Shown: piece by piece, positions 55,221 through 64,000 of the stretch
Numbering within the stretch: position 1 is the first letter of the stretch
How the letters are laid out: every line of letters begins with the position of its first letter
Assembly (NCBI GenBank): GCA_003049465.1
Contig: PYSS01000156.1
Span: forward strand, 2,381-66,380
Source of the DNA: Magnaporthiopsis rhizophila
Taxonomy: Eukaryota; Ascomycota; Sordariomycetes; Magnaporthales; Magnaporthaceae
Length of the DNA stretch: 64,000 bases
Direction of reading: 5' to 3'
Translations under genes and position numbers: made by a program
Notes under the pieces: model-generated
The model's input: only the letters and a program-made list of their open reading frames with translations
Databases searched by the model: none
What the model was told of the DNA's origin: nothing

Positions 55221-56659
55221 TCAGGGTTTGGACGAGTTGCTCCTGGACGAAGCATTGGAGCTCCTGCCTCCTAGGCGTTGAACGTACTTTTGTTTCTTCT
55301 CAGCCGGCTTGAGGATCTGGAGGCACCACGAAAATTTGTCAGTAACAAACTTCTCCCGTCTTATACCGCTAGAGCCTAGGGATGTAACAATGCTCCACGA
55401 ACATGACAAGACTGGAGGCAACAATAACGAACCTGGAAGGAGCAGAGCAAGCTCTCGTCGACCGACATCATAGCACCGGCATTGTCAAACTCTCCACAGT
55501 AGTTGGGCGCACTGAACAGGGTGACCAGTTGGCGCTTGGAGAAGAATTCGTAGCCATCCTCGACCACTTGGTGGGCGCGGCAAATCAGATCCATGTCGTG
55601 CTTCTGGAGGAAGCGCGAGACCACATCTGGGCCGAACGTGAAGGACACTCCGCGGTCGTTCTCGCTCCATCCAGTGATGTCCTTGTCGGGGTCAGACCAC
55701 AGAAGGTCGCAGAGCAGGCCACAGTCGGGAATCTGCAGACAAGGGCAAGGTTAATATCCAGACAAATCCCCCAGATATATCCATTGCCGCGCCACGCCGC
55801 CTGGAAACGACACTTCGTCTTTATAATGGGAATTATTTGGCTTGGGCGCGGGTTCATTAGTGTTGATTGTGAACTCACGTCAGTCGGGCGCATGACACGG
55901 CGGATCTGCTCCATGGAGTTCAGGTCGGGGCTCAGGCCACCGTGCATGGTGAAGATCTTCTCGTCGATGATTGCAGCGATGGGTAGGCAGTTGAAGCAGT
56001 CCGTGAACGTCTTCCAGAGCTTGATGTTATACCGGCGTTTGCATTCGTCGTAAAAACCGTAGATACGGTTGATCGACGCGCATTCGTGGTTTCCCCGAAG
56101 GATGAAGAAATTTTCCGGGTACTTGATCTTGTAGGCGAGAAGAAGGCAAATAGTCTCGAGCGACTGCTTTCCCCGGTCGACATAGTCGCCCAGGAAGAGG
56201 TAGTTCGCCTCGGGGGGGAAACCGCCATACTCGAAGAGCCGGAGCAGGTCGTAGTACTGCCCATGTATATCACCACAAATCTGACAGTAGAGAGCAGGGT
56301 AAGTGGTTAAGCCGCCAAAGGTTAAACACGCACATAAGCAAATAATAAGAGGGAACATTGTAAGGAGAGAGTGACGAGGGAACACAAGGCGAAGTAGGTT
56401 GGGTGATAATAACAATAATAATAAAAAATTAATAAAAAAAAGACGACGACGACATCATGACGTGCGGGACACTGACCTTAATAGGAGCTTCGAGTTCAAG
56501 TAGGATGGGCTGTGAGATGAAGATCTCTCGAGCCTTAGTGCAGAGGTATCTGATCTCGGCCTCGAGCAGCTGGACCTGCTTTCCGGGACGACTACCCCGG
56601 ACTTCGAGCAGTCGGTCGATGATAGAGTCGAGATCGACGTCGTGCTGGTCCGTCATCAT
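55221..56659 (-). CDS. GLC7: Protein phosphatase 1 catalytic subunit (Glc7/BimG/Dis2)
   Basis: Ser/Thr phosphatase with two active-site metals; it controls mitotic exit, glycogen metabolism and polarity through many regulatory subunits. Exons 56659-56477, 56280-55879, 55732-55433 and 55316-55221 give 326 residues; every intron is phase 0. Motifs: GDIHGQYYDLLRLFEYGGFP, GDYVDRGKQSLE, RGNHECASINRIYGF, HGGLSPDL and SAPNYCGEFDNAGAMMSVDE with the conserved metal-binding His and the catalytic loop. VDLDSIIDRLLEVRGSRPGK at the N-terminus and ILKPAEKKQKY at the C-terminus are PP1-specific and exclude PP2A/PP4. Two adjacent ATGs (56659 and 56656) give MMTDQ or MTDQ. Intron 1 contains an A/T-rich repeat tract. 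Confidence 0.96.
56404..56441. repeat. A/T-rich (AAT)n-type tract in PP1 intron 1
   Basis: Imperfect AAT/AAAAAT run inside the first intron of PP1, followed by four GAC units. It stands out in this GC-rich region. Confidence 0.8.
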
Positions 56660-59600
56660 TGCCGTTAACGCCTGCCGCGAAGCTGGCGGGTGGTGGTGGG
56701 CGAAACGAGATGATGTCGCTGGCGAACCCTTCTTGGTGGCAACCTCGGAGCGGGGTCTGGGAAGGGTGCGGGACTCTCTCTACCGGCCAGCCGCTCGCGA
56801 CGAGACGATGCACCTCTGGGGACACTTGAGATCGTGAGTGGTTGTTAGTGGGCGCGAGGAAGCATGAAACCGGGTTGACGACGGCGAGCGGGATGAGGGT
56901 GATGACTGTGCGAGGGCAGAGTGTGGGGGACGACGACGCTGTTGGGGTCATTCAAAGATGAGTCGCGGTGCGATGGCTCGACATACACTCAGAAGTGCCG
57001 CTCGCGTGGGCAAGGAGAGAAGCTCAATGTATGCAAAATAAATGCCACGATGATGCCGCAAGATCTGTCGATGGATATGTGTCGATGATTTGCGCTGGGC
57101 GGGAGGTCGCTGGATTGCGTCGTCGGAATTGCTGTGCTGCTGCCAGCAGGTTGGTGGGGGGCGACTTTCGCGGCTTCGGTGGCGGCGAGTGGGCTCCTGA
57201 ATTGACGCTCTGGGGGCCTCGGCGGGCAGTGTTGACAGAACAGTCTTGTCGCGTCGAAAATTTCTCGGCGGACCGTTTGTCAGCGTCGGGTGGGTATGGT
57301 TGCGGCCAAAGGGCCTTTGTCGCCTGTCGCCCAGAGAGATGGGCTTGTTGAGCTGAGAGGGAAGATGCAAAAAGAAATGCCGACGGGGAGGGCAGCGATG
57401 TGGTGAGTGTGAGCGGTTTTGTGGCTTCTATTTTTTTTCTTCCTCCGTGCTTCGTGTTTGGCAGAGCCTGCCAGTCGCCGGAATCCGCGGATGCAATACA
57501 ATTTTGTTTTTTTTTCCTTCGTGTTGACCGTGCAGCCCAAGTTGATGCTCTGTGTAGAGATGAATAAATTCAGTAATCAAGATGGTGTATTCTGCTCCGG
57601 CGCGCCGGTGTGAGACGGTTTATCGCAGGGTGGTAGATGCCTTTGGTCAAGGACTTTGGTCGCCGAGATCTGTCTGCTGGGTAGGAGAAGATGTTGGGGT
57701 GTGTCGGTGGGGGAGGTGCCAGGCCTGCGGGAGAAGAAAAAAAAAAGGCGAGCTGGACAGGAGTGAGGGTCGGCTGTGCTTCAGTTTCGTATCTGGCAGG
57801 AGGGAGCAAGCATGGATGGGAGGGCGAGCGTGGACGGGCCCCGCCTTCGAGCCGGCCGGGGTGGGTGATTGGCCAGCCCAGGCCTTTTTGGGGAGGTTGC
57901 CTCCAGTGGGCTGGTTTGCCAACCCAATAGCAATAGTGGAGAGGTACCTGGCTGCTAGGGGGCTGTGTGCCTGTTTACACCGCCAAAACGTCGTCACCGT
58001 CAGGTACCGACCGAGGGAATGGGCTAGCCCTGCCTGTCTTCTAACTTATGCGAGGTTGACGATTTGCCCAGGGGAGACGAGCGCGATGTTTGATGTTTGC
58101 TGGGTGAAGAGGCGCTTCAAGGCAGGTACCTGGTACCTAGGTGGATGCAAGTGCTATCTTGCACTCCAGCCCTAAATCTTCATCAAAATGGCCGGCGCGG
58201 CTGGCTGGCTGCCTACCTACCCACTTACTTACTGCTCATCACATTCCAGGGTCGCCCGCTCTTACCTGGACGGCAGCCGCTTGCATGCTTCACAGCTGAT
58301 GACAGAAACACGAACCATCCTCAAATACAGAACCAGGTTCGGTGCTTCCCATCGAAAGTTTCCTGTGTCCTGTGCTGGAGCACGGCGGCTCTTGGCCTTG
58401 GGGGTTTCTATGAAGAGCTGTCGGCATTTCGCCTCTCCTCCCTTCCCTGAATCGCTCACGACCCCTGCGCGAGAAAGCTCACCCCGGCCCCAACCCCAGC
58501 CGCATTGGTCCCTTCTCCCAGCCGAAGAAGTGCAACCTTGCCATGGTGCCCGATTGAAGCTGCTGGGTATTATCCCGATACCTGCCATCAGAGGACCGAC
58601 AAGTGCCAGGCTAGGTAGCCCCTGACAAATAAAATAAAATAAAACCAGGAGAAATATCAAGGCAGCAAGCACGGCAGCAAGGCCTTGGCAGCCAGCGCCC
58701 GGTCTCGCCCTCTCGTCCACTCTTGCCGCCCGGGCGGGCACCAGCGCCCAAGTCTGACGAGCTCAACCTCCTGCGCACGCCGCAGCCGTGCAGAACCTTT
58801 TGTGCAGCTAAAAGTGTTTCGCTTGCAGGGAACCCCCTCCTTGTAACGCGCATTCTGCCATCTATCGGCTGCTCTTCCAAAGTTTCCTCATTTGATACTG
58901 CTACCTTGCCTTGGTACAATGCTGCTCTGCTACTGCACCTGATATTCATGATGGAGCATCATCGTCTTTATTCTATTATTTGTGTTGCTTCTTCTTTGTG
59001 TTTCCATGCCTAAAAATCGCGGCCCAACAACACCCTCAGTCGAGCGATTAGACCACCCATCCAAGGATACCCCGAATCGGGCGTAAGATTGGCAACTACA
59101 CCTATACCCCCCATTTCCCCCGCTAGCCCGTGCCTCGCATGTTCTCACGGGCAGCCTGTTCGCCCTTCATGTTTCCGATCCGGTCCCTGCGACTGACTGA
59201 CAGGCAGGCGGTTAGGATGAGGCGAGGTGCCACCACGCGGCCCTCGCCAACAGACCAACCAACCAACCAGGGAATGCTCCGGGCCACTCAGGGCTGGCTG
59301 TTCGCGCCCGTTCCCTGATCCGTATGCACAAGAAACTTGTACCCGTCCCATCACATCCGCCTCGAATTTGTTCGGCCGTTGGCCTTGAGGCTCCAGTATC
59401 TGCACGTCACGAGGTATGTACATATGTATCTACCCAGGTATTGGTGTGGGTGGGGGTGGGGTGAGCTTCCGACGGAGTCTCATAACCCTCCTGATCCTTT
59501 AAATTCGCCGCAAGCGCTTGCTGGCGACAATGGCCCCTCATTTGTCCTCGATCAGCCCCTCCCCCAGCCCTACTGTATCTCCTGTTTCAGCACCAAGTTT

Positions 59601-61791
59601 AGCAGGATAAAGCTCCCAAGTTTTTGTTGGTTAGTTTATCGACCGGCGATGACCTTATAAGATGAATGCTGAACCCCTCGTCATGATCTGCATTTTTGAG
59701 CAGGGCGAGCAGAGTGACTCCACTTTCGTACCATTTTCATGGTCGAACTCTTTCTATCTTTCATTCTATTATATACCCAAGGTACCTACCACCTATCTAC
59801 CCATATATTGAATGCATTGTGCCCTGGCGTCGGGCGGCTGGTTGGAATCTCACGTCCACTCCGCAATGGTTTCCGCCCTGGTTTCTCATCTATCGGGGAG
59901 GTGCCTGTCACCTCGGGGAAAAAAAAAAAAAAAAAAAGACAAATGTCCAGAATTCAGCCCCGATAGCAAAATCAGTGGCTTGCACGAGAGCAAAGATCAG
60001 CGCGCGGGCAATCGACGGCATATCCGCACGTGCCCCCAGACGGCCTTATGGTAACCCTTTCCCCCCCACCATTTTGGTCTTGATCCCCGTAGGTGGGCAG
60101 GGATTCGGATTTTGTTTTGTCGGGGGAGCCCAGCGCTGTGGAGACCTGCGTCAGCCTAGGCTTCTTCTGGCTTTTATGTCTGATCACGTGACTCGACGAC
60201 TGATATAGCGGTGCCAGTGGCATAGAACATAGGGCGTGCCGTAGGTATACAGGCGTAGGACGACGTTTAGGGCCGACGAGAGGAGCCAAATCTATCTAGG
60301 TGAAGTGGAATCGACGTGGGGTGGCTCGTCAGATGAGCCGACCGCAGGGCGGCGACCGGTCCAGGGCGTATCACGACGGGCCGCGACGACGGGCACGATA
60401 TTGCTCTCGTCGGGACGCTTATATGCCCCGACCGCAGCCAGATTGTCAACAGCTCACAGCAGCAAACCGGGTGGTTGAACGGGTACAACCGTGGTGTTAA
60501 AAAAAAATGCCACAACCTTCTTCCACGGGTGAGGGCCAAGAAAACCCCAAGCGCGCTGATTCGAATCCGTCTGTTGGCGGCGACTTTAGAGCTACCGAAG
60601 TAAAACCTCCAAAAAGTGGGGTTTTCGTAACTCGACTCCTCCTCGAAGGGCAGTCGAGTGAGCTTTTGCCCTTTTTGCTTCTTTTTTATTTATTTATTAA
60701 TTTATTTATTATTATTTGGAATGCTAGCTGGGGAAACCCGGGGTACTTGGGAGGATAGGGAGGTGAGAGGGCGCTCATCAGTTGAAGATTGCATTGGAAT
60801 GTGGTACGTCACCTCGCTTTGGAATGCTCGGCTATACCTAGGTGCTCGCCACGTGATACCCTGGATCAGCGAGCCATCGCCACGCCTGCCTTGGGCGAGA
60901 TTTCCCATGTGTTACACGGCATTGGAATATATACATGCATGTCCCAGCGAGGACGCATGGCGTTGGCGTAAGGTACGAGACCATGCGGTGCCCTGGCCTT
61001 GCGGACATGCTCCTCTACACTGCAAGTCACTTGTCGCAGCGATTGTACTTGTCGAGCGCTTGTATCGCGACGCAGTGAGCATAGACAAAGATCAAAGACG
61101 ACAACAGAAACAAACTCTTCCGGTCAAATTTAGCTGGAATATGCATGCCGCGTCCAAAAGATCGATTAGTTGTTTCGGAACCGAGCAGATCGGGCATGCT
61201 AGCTAGAGCTAGAAGATGAAAAAAGAGACCAGAAGAGCAAGTGACAAAAGACAAGGAAAAAAAATAACGCGCGAGCCGGTTTTCGACGCCATGATAGCGA
61301 ATCTCCTCCGAGTTGGTCTTGGTGTATCTCACAAGAATAAGAAAAAGAACAAGAAAGAAAAAAAAAATGGATGTGGAGGCGCAAATGAAAGATAGCACAC
61401 GTCAGAAGCGTGCTGCTGGAACGCCTTGCTGGGGTACCGAGTTCGAATACGAAAACAAGGTGGACAGAGAGGAAAACGAAACGAATCCGAGAAAATCAGG
61501 AGCCGAGAACCAGGCGAAACGAGCAATAACAGTACTAGGGGCCCTCCCTCCACATGATCATGGATGTGAGCGTCACCATCAGAGCAGATACTCCAACGTG
61601 GCCACAATACCCAGACGATGGGTTATCAAAGGCCAGTGCAAATAGGTAAACAGACCAGGAAAAAAGAAAAAGCCGCGGGGTAATGGTACAGGGGAGAAAA
61701 AAATAGACGAGTCAAAAAGAATATGATGAGAAGGAAAGAGAAGAAGAGAAAAAAAGACCGTGGATACGGCCCCTTCCTCCCTTGAGCACCG
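56660..61791. other. 5.1 kb gene-free block upstream of PP1
   Basis: Between the PP1 start and the NTO1 stop, so mostly PP1 upstream sequence. It carries CT/GA-rich stretches, a TCACGTGA palindrome at 60184-60191, A-runs near 59920-59937, and GGTACCTGGTACCTAGG at about 58126-58142. Open frames (for example 57582-58175 plus) have no domain. No tRNA or mobile element is convincing. Confidence 0.5.
60184..60191. promoter_or_regulatory. TCACGTGA palindrome
   Basis: Perfect 8-bp bHLH-type palindrome 3.5 kb upstream of PP1 and downstream of no plus-strand gene. Possibly chance. Confidence 0.2.
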
Positions 61792-64000
61792 CTATCGTCT
61801 TCTAGCTGAGGCCCTAACCCCTTTCCTGAATTTGGTGCCACTACTCCTCTTGCGCGCAGACGGGGCAGCCAGCGATGCGCTGACGATTGTGTCGCTGGCC
61901 GCGCCGATGGGCGACGCCGTGATGGTGCTGTCCTCGACGTCGAACTCGAGCCCGTTCAGCTCCTCGTCGTCCATGTCGGTCAGGTCCTCGCTCAGGCTGC
62001 GCACAGCGTCTCTGCCTGGCCACTGCTCCTCGGCCGCCGAGGTGCCCTCGACGCTGAAGCCCTTGAGGTACCAGGGCAGCCCGCCGTCCGTCAGCGCGTC
62101 TGTTGGTCCGCCCCCGAGGCCGCCGTTCGACTGCGGCGGCGTGAGCGGTCCCGGTTGCGCCGGTTGCGCCATGGGCATGTAGTCATTGTCCGCCGGTGGC
62201 GTGTCCGAAGACTTGACCGTGCCGTTGGTCAGGATCATGTCGTTCTTATCCAGCGTCACCTGCACGACCTGATCTGTGACCGATGGTGTTGATGACATGG
62301 AGGCATTGGCTTTTGCCAAGGAACTGTCCATGTGAGTGGTGATCACCTGGATGCTGCTGCCTGGGTCATCCTCGGCTGCCTCATCGATCTCCATATGATC
62401 TCCGGCCTCCGGCGCACTCTCTTCGTTATCGACAGGAGTGGCCTCGTGCTCGTGCTGGTGCTGACCGGCCACGATAATCTGGCCTTCGTCGGGCGTATCA
62501 ACCATGTTAACGTCCTGGCCGGCCTCGACCGGTGCCTCATCCTGGGAGACGGTAATCGATGCCTGTCTCAGCTCCACGCTTGCGTCGATCATTCCTTCAA
62601 GCTCCTTGACCATGTTCTCAAAGGGCTTGCTGGAGATGTCTGCCTCGGCTCGTAGGGCATTCTCCAAGTGCGACTGTATCGCCTTGAGTATCCTCTTGCC
62701 TAGGCGCTTGCGGTCCCTGGCTTCAGAAAAGCCGCTGCTGGATTTTGCAGGCGAAGCGTCTGCATGTTCGGAGGCAGTCTGAGCCGGTTGCGACTTGGAC
62801 ACGGCGGGGTCGGAGTTGATGCCAACATGGATCACCTCGCAGAGGTCGTGTGCAAAAGCAAGTGTTGTGGTGTAGTATCGCGCTTCAAGTTTGCTCTGCA
62901 GTCCCGATAGACCATCCTGGAACACGTTCTTGTCGAGCCTGGAGAAGCGCGTGATTGTCAGTATCAAAACCATCGACGTGTGTCTAGAGCAGCCGGACCC
63001 AACAAGGCGGCGGGAGCGTCAAGGGATATTGTGGTGGTGGGGGCATGTCTCCGACTTACGCGATGGCCTTCTCGATAACTGGTAGCAGCAACTTGGAAAT
63101 GGGGAAGTAGCACGTGTCGACAAATTCTTGCTGGAGCTCTGCCTCCTCCAGCTTGTCGCGCTCGCGCTTGACGACCTCTTCCGCCAGAGTCTTGAGCTGT
63201 TCCAGATCCTGGATGAGCGTTCTTGCGAACTCGATCCGCCTCTGCAGTCTCGCCTTGCCAGACGGCCCCATGGCGCTAAAGTTGCGTCGTGTCAGCTCCA
63301 TTGAGGAGAACGTCTCCATTTGCAGCTGCAGGCGCTTGAGAAGTGCCGCGCCCCGACGTGCTTCTCGCTTCAGGGTCCAGTATCTGCAGGCCTCGGCCAC
63401 AAAGTCTTTCCTCTTGCTAAAAGGAAACCGCTGCATCGCGGCTTCGACGTTGGTGAGGACGGCCAGGGGGATCACGGGGGCGCCAGAAGGTAGCCTCCAC
63501 CAGCACTTTTGCGGCTGGCCCCTCTTTCTGTCCGCCAGAACCGCGTTGACCTTTACGCCAGTCATCTGAGATTCGTCTGCGGCATGGTCGGGGATGGCAT
63601 GGCGATGAGTGGCAGCGAGCTCCGCCGCGGAGTTCTGGCTGGCCGCCCAGAGCCTCCCCTTCATGGCCTTCTTGTAGAATCTCTTGGCCTCTTTGGTGGC
63701 CTGGGCCACGTGGTTCTCCTTGGTGTAGTCGGCTGGGCAATGCTTATCGCAGAAGGCTTTGAGGATCATGTTGCCGTCCAGCACGGCAAGGGCGCCTTGA
63801 CTGTTCTTCATCTTCAGATACAGCCGCGCCCTCCTCGCGCACGTGACATGGAAGGCCTGGTAACAGGCCTTGTTACCGCACTGTATGCAGGCACCCATGC
63901 GCTGATTGCAGAGATAGCACGTCAGTCTCCAACGGGTCTTGGGCACCTTCTCCACGTCCATGACCGGCTCCATGAACGTGTGGTTGCCCAACGATATTTC
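61792..64000 (-). CDS. NTO1: NTO1-like PHD-finger subunit of NuA3 (partial, 5' end outside window)
   Basis: BRPF-type scaffold of the NuA3 histone H3 acetyltransferase complex that reads histone tails. The visible part is about 695 residues in two exons, 64000-63060 and 62938-61792; the gene continues past the right edge. It begins inside the PHD-Zn knuckle-PHD region: EISLGNHTFMEPV then the extended PHD zinc ligands C-x2-C (TCYLCNQ), CIQCGNKACYQAFHVTCARR and FCDKHCP. The middle block GCWWRLPSGAPVI-like segment (KCWWRLPSGAP), FPFSKRKDFVAEACRYWTLKREARRG is the BRPF/Nto1 signature. The C-terminal part (DKNVFQDGLSGLQSKLEARY, TTLAFAHDLCEVIHVG) is family-specific; after it comes a long acidic, disordered tail ending SARRR. 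The intron 63059-62939 has GTAAGT and CTCCAG. Confidence 0.92.

Noticed and set aside
57582..58175. 197-codon open frame on the plus strand upstream of PP1
   Set aside because: No recognisable domain or third-position bias; it contains the repeated GGTACC/CCTAGG motif seen elsewhere only in non-coding DNA.
60549..60562. TTCGAATCC resembling a tRNA B-box
   Set aside because: The flanking sequence does not fold into a T-stem or any cloverleaf, so it is probably chance.
56660..61791. Possible mobile element remnant in the largest gene-free block
   Set aside because: No reverse transcriptase, transposase or integrase fragments, terminal repeats or target-site duplications were seen on either strand.

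Overview
The window is nuclear DNA of a filamentous ascomycete (Pezizomycotina, most likely Sordariomycetes). Genes are GC-rich with strongly GC-biased third codon positions. Most are split by short introns (about 50-160 nt) with GTAAGT/GTATGT-type donors and YAG acceptors. The products are typical of filamentous fungi: a 93-residue heterotrimeric G-protein gamma subunit, a WSC-domain secreted protein, a NIPA-type transporter, a fungal GFA-fold protein and the E3-binding protein of pyruvate dehydrogenase. I cannot name the species from sequence alone.

Layout, left to right: TRS33 TRAPP subunit (-, cut by the left edge); SIZ/PIAS SUMO ligase (-); LLP/YBL028C-like nuclear protein (+); LAS21/GPI7 GPI-anchor ethanolamine-phosphate transferase (+); NOP4 ribosome-biogenesis RRM protein (-); condensin YCG1/CAP-G (+); PDX1/E3BP (-); an unrecognised conserved-looking protein (-); NIPA-family Mg2+ transporter (+); acyl-CoA synthetase (-); GH1 beta-glucosidase (-); a 4 kb gene-free block with an assembly gap; GFA-domain protein (-); SSL2/XPB TFIIH helicase (-); WSC-domain protein (-); a second 4 kb gene-free block with a gap; eIF3a/TIF32 (-); G-gamma (+); a SelW/Rdx-like protein (+); PP1 catalytic subunit (-); a 5.1 kb gene-free block; NTO1, a PHD subunit of NuA3 (-, cut by the right edge).

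This is a mostly housekeeping segment. The genes do not form an evident pathway cluster: there is no biosynthetic core enzyme, transposase, CRISPR array, rRNA or convincing tRNA. Several essential genes sit head to head over short shared promoters (NOP4/YCG1, SIZ/LLP). Signalling and surface genes (PP1, G-gamma, the WSC protein, GH1) have unusually long upstream regions of 2.6-5.1 kb carrying pyrimidine tracts and a recurring GGTACC/CCTAGG-type motif.

I rebuilt exon-intron structures by hand. All complete spliced models close in frame. I do not see a clear undescribed multi-gene system. The best leads are the unrecognised 401-residue protein, the repeat-bearing cysteine-rich WSC protein, an overlapping high-GC3 frame in the SelW-like gene, several unusual gene structures (an ATG-only first coding exon, a GC-AG intron, two in-frame starts for G-gamma) and the dispersed palindromic intergenic motif.
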